Part shown: one piece after another, positions 14,349 to 23,763 of the stretch
How positions within the stretch are numbered: the stretch's first letter is position 1
How the letters are laid out: each line of letters begins with the position of its first letter
Source of the DNA: Ignavibacteria bacterium
Lineage (GTDB): Bacteria > Bacteroidota > Ignavibacteria > Tepidaquicellales > Tepidaquicellaceae
Length of the DNA stretch: 64,000 bases
Reading direction: 5' to 3'
NCBI GenBank assembly: GCA_028714695.1
Contig: JAQTLX010000002.1
Coordinates: 186,001 to 250,000, forward strand
Program-made: the position numbers and the translations under genes
The notes under the pieces: model-generated
What the model was told of the DNA's origin: nothing
The model's input: the letters and a program-made list of their open reading frames with translations, nothing else
The model's database searches: none

Positions 14349-14357
14349 AAGGTTTTC
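14349..14357 (+). promoter_or_regulatory. Putative phage promoter motif (AAGGTTTTC)
   Basis: It ends 25 bases before the TTG at 14383, supporting that non-ATG start. A second GGTTTCC lies at 14334-14340. Confidence 0.45.
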
Positions 14358-14382
14358 ATTTCTTTTTTACGGAAATAAATTC

Positions 14383-16890
14383 TTGGCAAATAATACAAAT
14401 ATTCCCATAACAGTAACTACTCAAAGTGACGTAAAAGGCTTGAGAGACTTGCAAAAAGCAAGTAACGATGCAAGAGACGCATTTATCGCATTATCCAAAT
14501 CTGGAACAGCAAGTGCGGAAGATATAAAAAATGCAGGACAAAAATATTCACAGGCAAAGGGTGAATTAGATAATATGAAGTCGGCACTTAAAGACGTTGC
14601 TGGAAATACTAAAATGTCATCTGCACAACTTTTGGAGTTTGGCGAAAATTTGACAGTTATTGCGGCTGGAATTGAACATGCAATATCGAAAATTATTGAG
14701 TTTACCAAAAGAGTTTATGAAATGGCAATTGCTGGTTCCGAAGAAGAAAACATGAGAAAGCATTTCGATGAAGTGTCGGGGTCGGTTGAAAATGCAAAAA
14801 TAAATTTTGAGTTATTACAAAAGGCAAGTTCTGGTCTATTTACGGAACGTGAAATATTAAGTTATAATAACCAGATGACAGATTTAAACTTCACTGTTGA
14901 ACAATCCGCAAAGTTTTTAGATATAGCCACAACAAAACATCATGAATTAGGCATATCAGTATCTGAAGCAAATAATAGACTTGTTAGATTTTTGGAAACA
15001 GGAAATAAAAGAGGTCTCTTTACATTAGGTATGGATATTTCAGATATAAATAAAAAAATATTTGAAATGTCTGGACTTACAGAAAAACAAGTTAAGGCAT
15101 TAGATTCAGAACAACAAATCAGATTAAGAAGTGATGCAGTATTACAATTATATGGTAGAAGTATTGATGACATAAATAATAAACAAAAAACAACCGCCGA
15201 TATTTTAAAAAATGTTGGTGTTGTGTTTGATAATGCAAAGGATAAAATAGGGGCATTTGTTAGTGGTGTATTAGCAAAAATTGTAACCGCATTAGGATTA
15301 ACAAATGAAAAAATAGCTACGTTTATAATCATTCTTGGTGGAGCTGTGACAGCAGTTCTTGCAATCACGGCAGCAGTCATCGGATTAACGATTGCATTTT
15401 CAGCACTTGATATTGTATCTGGTGGAATATTAATTGCAGTAGGAGTATTAGTTTTACAAGTTGCTGCATTGAGTGCTGTTATAATTACGAATTGGGAAGC
15501 GATAAAGAATTGGTATAATGAACAAGTAAATTTACAAGTTGCAATTAGAAATTTAGAAAAAGCATGGGATAATCTAACAAGCAAATTTGACGGGTTTTCT
15601 TTTGATAAAATTATAAATGCAATAGGAACACTATTTACAAATGCTTTAAATATTGCGGTTAATGCAATAATAATAATGGTAAGAGGACTGCAATTGTTAA
15701 TAGACACGTTTAATTGGTTATATGACAAAATACATTTAGGTTGGCAAATACTATCAAGATTTACTCAATTACTTGCAAATGCAATTCCTCAAACTTGGAT
15801 TAATTCGATTAAAGATGCTATAAACTGGGTAATAGATAAAGTTGATAAAGCGTATAAAGGTCTTAAATATTTAATGGATTTATTGGGAATTACAACAAAA
15901 GTTGACCAAAGTAATTGGGCAACGCAATCAACTAATAATATTGCAAAAAGTGGAATTATACCAGATAAGGTTCCACCTGGAGGAAAAAAAGAAAAAGCAG
16001 ATAAAGAAGATAATCCAGAGCAAATAGAAGCGAAAACATTAGATGCAATAATCAATAAATATAAAGATAAAATCAAATTACTTGATTTAGACAAGTCTGG
16101 TAATGCTGAAATTAGATTTGAAAGACAAAAGGCACTTGAAGATGCTGAAAAAGAATTAGAATTAAATTATTTGTCATTACAATATGATAAAAACAAAGTA
16201 AAGAATTTAGACGAACAAGATAGAATATCAAAAGAAATAAATAAAACTTTTGGTCATTCTGTTCAAGCGAAGAAGCAAGAAACAGAACCATTTGTTTTTG
16301 GTGATTCAAAAGCAAAAAAATTAAGTCCAGCAGATAAAGATTTAAAAGCACAGGAACCAGTTTATGATTATAAAAAAGCGAACGAAAAAGTTCAGGCAAT
16401 AATGGATGTAGCAACACAAACAGTAAATATATTAGGATTAGGCGCAGACTCATTTATAGGGAAAATGATTTCTGGATTTCAACAAGTCATCGGATTGGCT
16501 GATAGTGTTGTAAGTATGCTTGCAAAATTAGGCGCAATCGGTGGAAATGCTGCAAGTGGAGGAATATTTGGACTTGTTGGAAGTCTTTTTGGGTTTGCTG
16601 AAGGAGGTTTCACAGGAAATTTACCAACAAATGCAGTGGCTGGTGTTGTTCATGGCGGTGAATATGTCATAAAAGCATCCGCAGTTACACCTCAAACTAT
16701 ACCACTTTTACAGGCAATAAACGGAGCTAATCCATATTCACAAATTGCAAAATATGCATCAGGCGGTTATGTCAACAGGAGTGTAAATAATAATATCTAT
16801 TTGGCAGGAACATTGGATGGACAAAAATTCCATCAAGTCAATGAAAAGAAGTTTCGTATGATTCAGAACGCAACTATGATGAAGGGGTAA
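14383..16890 (+). CDS. Tape measure protein
   Basis: At 835 residues this is among the longest phage genes, placed right after the chaperones. The start is TTG at 14383, supported by ACGGA upstream and a promoter-like motif 25 bases away. The N-terminal 250 residues are helical coils. Hydrophobic segments follow at about residues 310-375 (IIILGGAVTAVLAITAAVIG, GGILIAVGVLVLQVAALSAV), as expected for the part inserted in the host membrane. The C-terminus has the Gly-rich GFAEGGFTGN, HGGEYVIKASAV and ASGGYVNR elements found at the ends of many tape measures. It fixes tail length and helps DNA entry. Confidence 0.92.
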   Translation: MANNTNIPITVTTQSDVKGLRDLQKASNDARDAFIALSKSGTASAEDIKNAGQKYSQAKGELDNMKSALKDVAGNTKMSSAQLLEFGENLTVIAAGIEHAISKIIEFTKRVYEMAIAGSEEENMRKHFDEVSGSVENAKINFELLQKASSGLFTEREILSYNNQMTDLNFTVEQSAKFLDIATTKHHELGISVSEANNRLVRFLETGNKRGLFTLGMDISDINKKIFEMSGLTEKQVKALDSEQQIRLRSDAVLQLYGRSIDDINNKQKTTADILKNVGVVFDNAKDKIGAFVSGVLAKIVTALGLTNEKIATFIIILGGAVTAVLAITAAVIGLTIAFSALDIVSGGILIAVGVLVLQVAALSAVIITNWEAIKNWYNEQVNLQVAIRNLEKAWDNLTSKFDGFSFDKIINAIGTLFTNALNIAVNAIIIMVRGLQLLIDTFNWLYDKIHLGWQILSRFTQLLANAIPQTWINSIKDAINWVIDKVDKAYKGLKYLMDLLGITTKVDQSNWATQSTNNIAKSGIIPDKVPPGGKKEKADKEDNPEQIEAKTLDAIINKYKDKIKLLDLDKSGNAEIRFERQKALEDAEKELELNYLSLQYDKNKVKNLDEQDRISKEINKTFGHSVQAKKQETEPFVFGDSKAKKLSPADKDLKAQEPVYDYKKANEKVQAIMDVATQTVNILGLGADSFIGKMISGFQQVIGLADSVVSMLAKLGAIGGNAASGGIFGLVGSLFGFAEGGFTGNLPTNAVAGVVHGGEYVIKASAVTPQTIPLLQAINGANPYSQIAKYASGGYVNRSVNNNIYLAGTLDGQKFHQVNEKKFRMIQNATMMKG

Positions 16891-16901
16891 ATATAAAATA
16901 A

Positions 16902-18722
16902 ATGTTTGAAGATATCAAAATAACAGTTCAAGGCTGGGAGTGGAACAGTGCGGAAATTGAAAATGATTTTTATAAAATATCTTTCTTTAATCCAGCTGAT
17001 GCATCTGAACTAACTGATGAAATTGATATAACCCCTTATATCATCAAAGATAGCATTTCAGAATTGACATTTTCTTTGGAAGATTTTTTCTCTGGAACTA
17101 CAAATGAAAAGTTTTTTAGAGCATCGGATTTTTCATTTACTGTTTCGGATTTTCTTCAAATTGACGATTCAAATGCAACAGAACCGATGGCAGTCCGTGA
17201 CTGGTTTTTCTTAGTTCCAAATGGTGAATTTAGCGGAGATACGACTTATATAAAATATTTAGTAAAATTATATTATAAAAATAAATTGACATGGATGGGA
17301 AATATTCCTCCAGAAATGTTTGATGAAGAAATAAATAATTCAGATTCATCAGGTTATCAAATTAAAATAACAGCAGTAGGACTAGAAAAAGAGTTTGAAG
17401 ATTATTTTACAAATATAAAATTAATTGATTTTAGAGATGACCCGAAGAATGTTGATCTTTGGATTGGCAATACAAATTATGCAATCCCTTATGGTAGCGG
17501 TCAACAATATCCAGTAAGATGGCAACAATTAGATATTATATTGAATAAAATGTTTGTTACTGCTGGTGGCGTAACAACTGGAATAAATTTAAATCCAGTA
17601 AATCCAAATAAATTATTGGATAATGCCAGATGGATTTTATTTAGAGATAGACACTTTTTCAAATATGCTATAAATGAACCAACGTATAATCCAAGACCAC
17701 ACTTCAGATTAAAAAATGTTACTTGTTCGTTTGATGAAGCGTGTGCAAATGGCGATTCTTGTTACGATTGGTTTAGAAAAATATGTAATTCAATGGGATG
17801 GATATTTCATTTTCAATTTTTAGAATCTGGAACATCGAAAATGATGAAATTGGTGATAAAAAATAGATACGATACAACGTCAACGGACCCAATAAATTAT
17901 ATAAATATAAACCGAAAAAATTTATTAAATCCTTATACATTAAGAAAAAAAGCGAATAGAATAAATTATCCTTTCATTGCTTTGAAGAATGGGGGATGGA
18001 CTGCAGCAAATAATTTGGTAAGTTTGAACGGTAGCAGAATATTTATTATAAGCAACGACTCAAGAATACCAATATGGACAGATTGGTTTGATAATATTGC
18101 ATTTGAAGGAAGGGGATATCCCACAATCATTAGATACTGGTGGGATAATGCAGATTGGATTAAATTATTAAATTCAGAAAATAATGAAATTGCATTTGAA
18201 ATAAATAAAGATGGTTCAAATGACGTATGGACTTTAGATAAATATATGACAAGTAATAAGAATGTTTTGTTGATTGACGGCGGTGTTTCAAGTTCAAAAA
18301 TGCGATTAAATATTTATAATAGATGTAATGACGGTTCAGATGGTTCAACTCCTTCAGATTCACAATTGGATTATTCTGGAAATTATGGGAATATGTTGGC
18401 ATGGACATATAATTATCCGAGAAGCATGGGTGAGGATTGGGATTTGGTTTATTGTTATTGTGATTATGTAAAAGGAATAAATATGTATAATCAATATCCT
18501 TGGGCGGACTCAATGTTTGTAAAAAATTTAAGAGCTTTATTAAAAACAAAATATAACGTAGCAACTGATTGTTCAATCAATCAGATTGAAACTGATATTT
18601 TAAAAACCGTTCACTTTGAGGAAGATAATGATATTTATAAGAATGAAAATTTTTCTATAAGTGAAATGAAAATAGATTTTGTAAATGACAAAACAAGTTT
18701 TAGTCTGATAAACGTGGAATAA
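16902..18722 (+). CDS. Tail hub/distal tail-type structural protein
   Basis: The 606-residue protein follows the tape measure by 11 bases. The N-terminus is strand-rich (MFEDIKITVQGWEWNSAEIE), with a DITPYIIKDSISELTFSLED element like the first domain of distal-tail and baseplate hub proteins. The body is aromatic-rich (YDWFRKICNSMGWIFHFQFL). The C-terminus (ENFSISEMKIDFVNDKTSFS) resembles hub proteins whose last domain binds the fibres. The order tape measure, hub, small tail protein, fibre fits Gram-negative siphoviruses. No protease or lysozyme motif was recognised. Confidence 0.75.
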   Translation: MFEDIKITVQGWEWNSAEIENDFYKISFFNPADASELTDEIDITPYIIKDSISELTFSLEDFFSGTTNEKFFRASDFSFTVSDFLQIDDSNATEPMAVRDWFFLVPNGEFSGDTTYIKYLVKLYYKNKLTWMGNIPPEMFDEEINNSDSSGYQIKITAVGLEKEFEDYFTNIKLIDFRDDPKNVDLWIGNTNYAIPYGSGQQYPVRWQQLDIILNKMFVTAGGVTTGINLNPVNPNKLLDNARWILFRDRHFFKYAINEPTYNPRPHFRLKNVTCSFDEACANGDSCYDWFRKICNSMGWIFHFQFLESGTSKMMKLVIKNRYDTTSTDPINYININRKNLLNPYTLRKKANRINYPFIALKNGGWTAANNLVSLNGSRIFIISNDSRIPIWTDWFDNIAFEGRGYPTIIRYWWDNADWIKLLNSENNEIAFEINKDGSNDVWTLDKYMTSNKNVLLIDGGVSSSKMRLNIYNRCNDGSDGSTPSDSQLDYSGNYGNMLAWTYNYPRSMGEDWDLVYCYCDYVKGINMYNQYPWADSMFVKNLRALLKTKYNVATDCSINQIETDILKTVHFEEDNDIYKNENFSISEMKIDFVNDKTSFSLINVE

Positions 18723-18727
18723 TAAGA

Positions 18728-19225
18728 ATGGCAATCAAAAATTATGTTGACGGATGGCAAAATCCAAAATTTATTATAAGAGATTCTGAAGGGAATATAA
18801 TAGAAACAATTGAATTAAGGCTTACTGGTGCTGAAGGATTGGTCAGGGATATGATTCCGAATATTTTAATTCATCCTTTAGCAAGCGGTGACATTGTTGC
18901 GGTTCCTAAAGGTTTCCATTACACTTTTACTCTAAGTTATCAAGAATATTCACCAGCAGACAATACTTTAAAAATCGGTAGAATATGGGATTACTGGCAG
19001 GATGGACACGAAATAATTTTGTTTCCAAGAAAAGAAATATTGTCTAAATATTATTCAGTTTATTTTTTAGATGGTTTTTCAATGGGAATTATGCGAGGCG
19101 GTGAAAATGCCCCAGGAAATAGATTGATAACTTTAAAATTAGGAACAAAGAAATTACAGAATAAATTGGAAATGGTTGACCCTAACAATATTAATTTTAC
19201 CAAATACGGTTACGCTTATTTATAA
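18728..19225 (+). CDS. Minor tail protein
   Basis: Six bases separate it from the hub gene, so the two are co-translated. The 165-residue sequence is strand-rich with several Gly and aromatic turns (NPKFIIRDSEGNIIETIELR, VPKGFHYTFTLSYQEYSP) and has no membrane or signal segment. Its size and place suggest a tail-tip or adaptor component between hub and fibre. No family was identified. Confidence 0.75.
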   Translation: MAIKNYVDGWQNPKFIIRDSEGNIIETIELRLTGAEGLVRDMIPNILIHPLASGDIVAVPKGFHYTFTLSYQEYSPADNTLKIGRIWDYWQDGHEIILFPRKEILSKYYSVYFLDGFSMGIMRGGENAPGNRLITLKLGTKKLQNKLEMVDPNNINFTKYGYAYL

Positions 19226-19241
19226 AAAGGAATAAAATAAA

Positions 19242-20708
19242 ATGGCAAATAGCATTAAAATACCTATAAGACAAGTTGTTGGAGGTGTAGATACTCCAGT
19301 AACAACAGGAAATTATTATTTAAGAAAATATCCTTATACATCAATTACTTATACAGGAAGTCATATCGGAGACGGTATATGGGATTTTGGATCGGTTGCA
19401 AGAGGATTATATCAATTATGGGATGCAACAATATGGATTACAAAATATGGAACAATATGGATTGATGACGATACTTTGGATAGTAGATATTCACCAGCGT
19501 CAGTGACAACAAGAGTTACAGGATTAGAAGGAGCAACTGGAAATTTACTTACTTGGATAAACACAAAAGCGTCATTGACTGGAACTAATTCTTTTTCTGG
19601 TGTAAATACATTTGGAGGAAATACAACTTTTACGGGAGACGTTATAGTTCCTGCAAATTCGATGTGGTATAATCCAACTCAACAAATTTATGTTGATACA
19701 CAAATAGATAATGTTAAGGGATTGATTAGTTCTTATGCTGGTGATGCTTATCAAGAATCTCCCAACGTTAAGCGACTCATTCCTTCTGGCTCGGCAACTG
19801 GTTCAGTTTACACGACTTGGGATACTGCATTGGCTTCATGTTCTGATGCTACAAGCAACAAACAATATACAATATTAATTTGTGGTGAAGGAACTAATGC
19901 ATCTTATATAAATATGGCATTGACCGCAGGAAAAGGTTTTTATGATTATGTTCATATGAAGGGATTAGGTAGTGACATAAAAATAAATACTGTGGGTAAT
20001 TGCACACTTTCGGGAACAGATTATTCAAGAGGAACAATAGAAGGTCTTGAATTTATTATGAATGATTCTGAAAATCCATTTGCCTTTTATGGAAAAACAT
20101 TTAAAAACTGCAAATTTACTGAAATAGATTCTGCAGGTGTGTTATTCGCTAGTTGTAATTTTGAAGGTGTCAATACATTCAATTCATCGGCGGCAACTAT
20201 GCAATTTACAAACTGTATTGGTAATAGAATTTATACAACAAAACCAATTACTGTAAATGGAACAAACAAGATTCAATATGAAATGATAGATAAACAAACA
20301 ATTGGAAACGTGATATTATCAGATGAAGGTGGTAATTTTAAATTATCTTCTGACTTAGTTTTGTCTGCTTCAATTTCAGCTCATTCTGGAAATTTAATTA
20401 TAAAAAGTCCAACGACTTTTACACAACCTACAACTATACCACAAATAATTCTTGGAAGTAATAATATTGCAGATACTGGGACTGGTGTAGAATTTAGCGG
20501 TGGAATTGATGCTTATGGAAATTCAAATATTGTTGGAAATGTAAGCATAACTGGTGATTTAAGTTTATTGTATTTACTAAAACAGACACCGCGAACAATG
20601 ATGTCAACAGAAAAAGGTCATACTGGTCAAATATGCTGGGATTCTAGCCGTATATATGTTTGTATTGCGGAAGATACGTGGAAAGCAGTGGACTTAATAG
20701 ATTTTTAA
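19242..20708 (+). CDS. Tail fibre/receptor-binding protein
   Basis: The 488-residue protein has the composition of a trimeric fibre, rich in Thr, Ser, Gly and Asn. Residues 80-150 resemble shaft repeats (ASVTTRVTGLEGATGNLLTW, SGVNTFGGNTTFTGDVIV). Residues about 180-400 alternate short strands and Asn/Gly turns, like a right-handed beta-helix (GTIEGLEFIMNDSENPFAFY, KTFKNCKFTEIDSAG). The C-terminal 50 residues (GHTGQICWDSSRIYVCIAED) resemble a known small fibre-tip module. It is the last structural gene before the holins and most likely decides host range. Confidence 0.82.
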   Translation: MANSIKIPIRQVVGGVDTPVTTGNYYLRKYPYTSITYTGSHIGDGIWDFGSVARGLYQLWDATIWITKYGTIWIDDDTLDSRYSPASVTTRVTGLEGATGNLLTWINTKASLTGTNSFSGVNTFGGNTTFTGDVIVPANSMWYNPTQQIYVDTQIDNVKGLISSYAGDAYQESPNVKRLIPSGSATGSVYTTWDTALASCSDATSNKQYTILICGEGTNASYINMALTAGKGFYDYVHMKGLGSDIKINTVGNCTLSGTDYSRGTIEGLEFIMNDSENPFAFYGKTFKNCKFTEIDSAGVLFASCNFEGVNTFNSSAATMQFTNCIGNRIYTTKPITVNGTNKIQYEMIDKQTIGNVILSDEGGNFKLSSDLVLSASISAHSGNLIIKSPTTFTQPTTIPQIILGSNNIADTGTGVEFSGGIDAYGNSNIVGNVSITGDLSLLYLLKQTPRTMMSTEKGHTGQICWDSSRIYVCIAEDTWKAVDLIDF

Positions 20709-20758
20709 ATCAGTTTTATAATCAGTTTTTATCCGAATAAATTAAATGGGAAAAATAA

Positions 20759-21001
20759 ATGGACGGAAATATGGCAACAATTATAACAATCGTGGCAACT
20801 GTAATTGGTGGTGTTATTGCGGCTTTTATAAATGCTGGTGTGATTTGGTTTTTATTGAAAAAATATATTACAAAAGTTGATGGACTCGAAAAACAACAGT
20901 CTGAAATGAAATATAATTATATGGACAGATTCGCTGATTTAAAGACTTTCGTTGATGATAAAATAAATAATTTGTTAGAAAAAATTCTGGAAAATAAGTA
21001 A
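20759..21001 (+). CDS. Holin-like small membrane protein 1 (80 aa)
   Basis: One hydrophobic segment near the N-terminus (residues about 7-33, IITIVATVIGGVIAAFINAG) is followed by a charged coiled-coil tail (LEKQQSEMKYNYMDRFADLK). This resembles XhlA-type or other one-pass phage lysis accessory proteins. It lies right after the fibre gene and is followed two bases later by a second small membrane protein, as in many lysis cassettes. No endolysin gene is next to it. The function is inferred from topology and position. Confidence 0.7.
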   Translation: MDGNMATIITIVATVIGGVIAAFINAGVIWFLLKKYITKVDGLEKQQSEMKYNYMDRFADLKTFVDDKINNLLEKILENK

Positions 21002-21002
21002 A

Positions 21003-21257
21003 GTGAAAGAATATTTGAAAATATTATTTAGTGATAATGGGGCGGCATCAATCGGAAGGGTTGGTTTTATTCTAATAATTCTTACCGTTGTAATGCTTTG
21101 TATTTCTTATATAATAATTTCTATAAAAGGGATTATCTGGGGATTACCAACGATAGATATATTAGACAGATATGATTATTTAATTTTGGGTATGGTTGGT
21201 TCTGGAATAATTCAAAAAACTGTTTCAAAGTATATTGAGAATAAGGAAATAAAATGA
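21003..21257 (+). CDS. Holin-like small membrane protein 2 (84 aa)
   Basis: The start is GTG at 21003, immediately after the previous stop. Two hydrophobic segments are seen (VGFILIILTVVMLCISYIII and YLILGMVGSGIIQKT), separated by a short loop. The N-terminus LKILFSDNGAASIGR resembles phage membrane proteins of Bacteroidota whose start reads F.S.(D/N)GA.S..R. A two-pass protein of this size beside a one-pass protein would fit a holin/antiholin pair. It overlaps the small terminase gene by four bases. Confidence 0.72.
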   Translation: MKEYLKILFSDNGAASIGRVGFILIILTVVMLCISYIIISIKGIIWGLPTIDILDRYDYLILGMVGSGIIQKTVSKYIENKEIK

Positions 21258-21745
21258 CTACAGATAACGATAATATAAATGAATTTAATTCCAGATTAGA
21301 AGAATATAGCAAGACTCATGATATGGATGACATAATCGGAATAAACATCAATGAAATTGAAGATACAAATTTAATCGAAGATTATAATAAATTTAGTGAA
21401 ACAGAAAAGAAAGTCATTGCATTATTTCTTAAATATCCTTTTATAACTGGAATTGATGCAGCAAAAATATGTGGTTGTTCGGTTGTCTGGATTAGTGAAA
21501 CAAAGAATAGGGAAAAAGTAAATAATTTTATTGCAAGTCTCCAATTATATAATACAATAGACGAAATTAGATTGAATTATGCACTTGCACAAAAGGCAAT
21601 CGGGAAGAATTTAAAAAGCAGTGACGATAAAATAAGAGATAAAGCAATAGAACAGGCAATTAAAGTTTATGATAAATTAAATAATACCAAATCTAAGTTT
21701 TCTGCATCGTCTATAAGTGACGATATTTTACCTTCGGGGATTTAA
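21254..21745 (+). CDS. Terminase small subunit (putative)
   Basis: The 163-residue protein immediately precedes the large terminase. The middle has a helix-turn-helix-like unit (FSETEKKVIALFLKYPFITG, then AAKICGCSVVWISETKN) followed by helical oligomerisation segments (LNYALAQKAIGKNLKSSDDK, IRDKAIEQAIKVYDKLNN). That is the usual plan of small terminases: DNA recognition, ring-forming core, C-terminal contact with the large subunit. It binds phage DNA to start packaging. The start overlaps the holin gene (ATGA). Confidence 0.75.
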   Translation: MTTDNDNINEFNSRLEEYSKTHDMDDIIGININEIEDTNLIEDYNKFSETEKKVIALFLKYPFITGIDAAKICGCSVVWISETKNREKVNNFIASLQLYNTIDEIRLNYALAQKAIGKNLKSSDDKIRDKAIEQAIKVYDKLNNTKSKFSASSISDDILPSGI

Positions 21746-21750
21746 TGTAA

Positions 21751-23280
21751 ATGCTCGCTCCAGAACAAGAAGAAAAAATCATAAATGCCCTAATTCAAGG
21801 GAAAAGAATTGTTGATTTGCATCCAAAACAAGCCGAGGTTTACGATGCTGAGGAACGTGTTCGTGTGGTATGTGCTGGGTCGGGATTTGGCAAGACGATG
21901 CTGGGAATTTTAATTGCAATAAAAACCGCATTTCAAAAGCCTGGAACAACAAGTGTAATAATATCGCCAACTGATGACCAAGGTAAACGAAATGTTCCAG
22001 ATACATTTAAACAGATTTGGGATTTATTAAAAACTTATGATAAATATTTCAAACAATTCAATACACCAGAAGCAGATGCAGAATTTTTTGCAGATGGAGT
22101 GATAATATTCAAAGTTCCTTATAAAAATAAATTTGGTGTAACAAAATTATTAAAAACAAAAATATTATTATTATCTGGACATAATGCCGATAGAATTAGG
22201 GGATTAAGAATTGACGGTGTGTTTGTATTAGATGAATTAAGTTACATCGAAAATAATGAAAAATTATGGATGACTATTGTTGGAAGAAAATCAGGAAAAC
22301 CAAAAATATTTGCTATATCGACACCGCCAGATAATCACGATTTGCTATATAAACTAATTCAGCAAGGCAAAGAATATAATGATGACGGAACAAAAAATAA
22401 TGATAAAAAAGATGATTTTAAAAGTTGGATTTTTAGAACTATTGATAATCCAACAGATGAAAATATAAAAACCTTAGTAAAAGAAGCAAAAGAAGAATTA
22501 ACAAAAGAACAATTTGAAAGAGAATTTGAAGGAAAATTTGAAAATATTGGAAGCGGAAATTTATGCAAACAATTCAGTAGAGAAAGAAATCTTGTTGAAT
22601 GGAAAATGTTTTCAAACCATCCAATATGTTTCAGTTCTGACTTTAACGTGGGTTGTTGGACAACAATAGCCTTTCAAATTCTTACAAAAGAAGAAATAAA
22701 AGAAAAAGTATTAGATAAAGGATTAATAATTAATAATCATATCCAATATGAAAATTTACAAGATGAAGTCATGTTTGTATTTAAGGAGTGGAAATTAGCA
22801 GGTGTAGACACGTTGGTTCCTGAATTTTGTGAAATAGCAACAAACTATTTATTAGAGATTGGTTATAATGCAAATGAATTGGGGGTGTCTTGGTTTGGCG
22901 ATCCGCACGGTATCCAAAAAAATGTAAATTCAAAAAGGATGGCAAACGGAAGAATAGCAAATTCATGGGATACGATAAGTTTATATTTTCCAGATGTTCA
23001 ATTATACAATGATAAATTTGAAGAACAATTAGACAGAGTAGAGAATTTTAATGCAAAGGTTAGAAATTATTTAGGTAAAACAGGAATATTGATAAATAAG
23101 GATTGTGAAGAATTAATAAAAGATATTGAAAAAATCAGAAAAACACCTGACGGAAAAGGTATCGATAAAACCAGAGAGAAAAAGCCTCTATTTTTAGGTC
23201 ATCTTTTTGATTGTATATCGTATGCGGTTTCTTACCAATGGGAAGTCAATCCAGTGACTCCTGAAATATATTTCGTTTGA
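21751..23280 (+). CDS. Terminase large subunit
   Basis: The ATPase domain is clear: a Walker A motif AGSGFGKT at residues 42-49 preceded by the strand VRVVC, a Walker B-type strand GVFVLDELSYI near residue 160, and a coupling motif AISTPP near 190. The C-terminal nuclease domain has acidic residues in CFSSDFNVG (near 300) and SWFGDPHG (near 385), expected for metal-dependent DNA cleavage. At 509 residues it is of normal length. It pumps DNA into the head through the portal. Here the terminase lies after the tail and lysis genes instead of at the head of the structural block. Confidence 0.93.
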   Translation: MLAPEQEEKIINALIQGKRIVDLHPKQAEVYDAEERVRVVCAGSGFGKTMLGILIAIKTAFQKPGTTSVIISPTDDQGKRNVPDTFKQIWDLLKTYDKYFKQFNTPEADAEFFADGVIIFKVPYKNKFGVTKLLKTKILLLSGHNADRIRGLRIDGVFVLDELSYIENNEKLWMTIVGRKSGKPKIFAISTPPDNHDLLYKLIQQGKEYNDDGTKNNDKKDDFKSWIFRTIDNPTDENIKTLVKEAKEELTKEQFEREFEGKFENIGSGNLCKQFSRERNLVEWKMFSNHPICFSSDFNVGCWTTIAFQILTKEEIKEKVLDKGLIINNHIQYENLQDEVMFVFKEWKLAGVDTLVPEFCEIATNYLLEIGYNANELGVSWFGDPHGIQKNVNSKRMANGRIANSWDTISLYFPDVQLYNDKFEEQLDRVENFNAKVRNYLGKTGILINKDCEELIKDIEKIRKTPDGKGIDKTREKKPLFLGHLFDCISYAVSYQWEVNPVTPEIYFV

Positions 23281-23303
23281 TTTTATAAAACAGGAAAAAC
23301 AAA

Positions 23304-23708
23304 ATGAATTGGTTTAAATGGTTAGTAAAAAAAATAAAAAGTATTTGTTCTAAAAAGAAAGTAGATTTAAAAATAAAATTAAAAGAAGAAATAATAGAAG
23401 AAATAAATTTAATTGAGTTAAAAGACAACTGCCTTTTCAAAATTAATAATTTCTTGAAATTATATCCTTCTGAATTGATTAAGAACATAATTATAGAAAG
23501 AGAAGATATTTATAATTATCAAGTAAGATTAGCAGTAGAGATAAATAAGGCAGATATAAATAGAAAAGATATTAAAAGTCTGACGAATACAATTGAGTTG
23601 TATATCAATTCATTTGCAAAAGAAAATAAATGCACAATTAAGGATATTATATTTGAGATAGAGACGGACAGGACTTGCAAAGTATTAACTCTTGATTGCT
23701 TGTTTTAA
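23304..23708 (+). CDS. Protein of unknown function between terminase and portal (134 aa)
   Basis: The protein is Lys- and Ile-rich, with an amphipathic N-terminus (MNWFKWLVKKIKSICSKKK), a Glu/Lys helix (KLKEEIIEEINLIELKD) and a folded-looking second half (YQVRLAVEINKADINRKDIK). A TATTTCG motif ends 28 bases upstream. A gene placed between terminase and portal often encodes a packaging accessory, but no motif supports a name. The N-terminus resembles that of the gene at 6131 (MNWFK). Confidence 0.7.
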   Translation: MNWFKWLVKKIKSICSKKKVDLKIKLKEEIIEEINLIELKDNCLFKINNFLKLYPSELIKNIIIEREDIYNYQVRLAVEINKADINRKDIKSLTNTIELYINSFAKENKCTIKDIIFEIETDRTCKVLTLDCLF

Positions 23709-23727
23709 AATAATATGGTTTTGTGAT

Positions 23728-23745
23728 AGGTGACTTGAGTCACCT
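23728..23745 (+). promoter_or_regulatory. Hairpin in the portal gene leader
   Basis: AGGTGAC and GTCACCT form a perfect 7-bp stem with a TTGA loop. It lies between a GGTTTTG motif (23717-23723) and the portal start at 23764, 40 bases apart; folding would bring them to about 22 bases. Confidence 0.5.
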
Positions 23746-23763
23746 CATTATTTAGGTATTGAA

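Noticed and set aside
14940-15728. A 262-residue minus-strand frame opposite the tape measure gene
   Set aside because: It is the shadow of a long AT-rich plus-strand gene; the tape measure has the correct position, membrane segments and Gly-rich end.
20759-21257. Endolysin in the lysis block
   Set aside because: Only two small membrane proteins lie between fibre and terminase; no lysozyme, amidase or peptidase motif was found here or elsewhere in the prophage.
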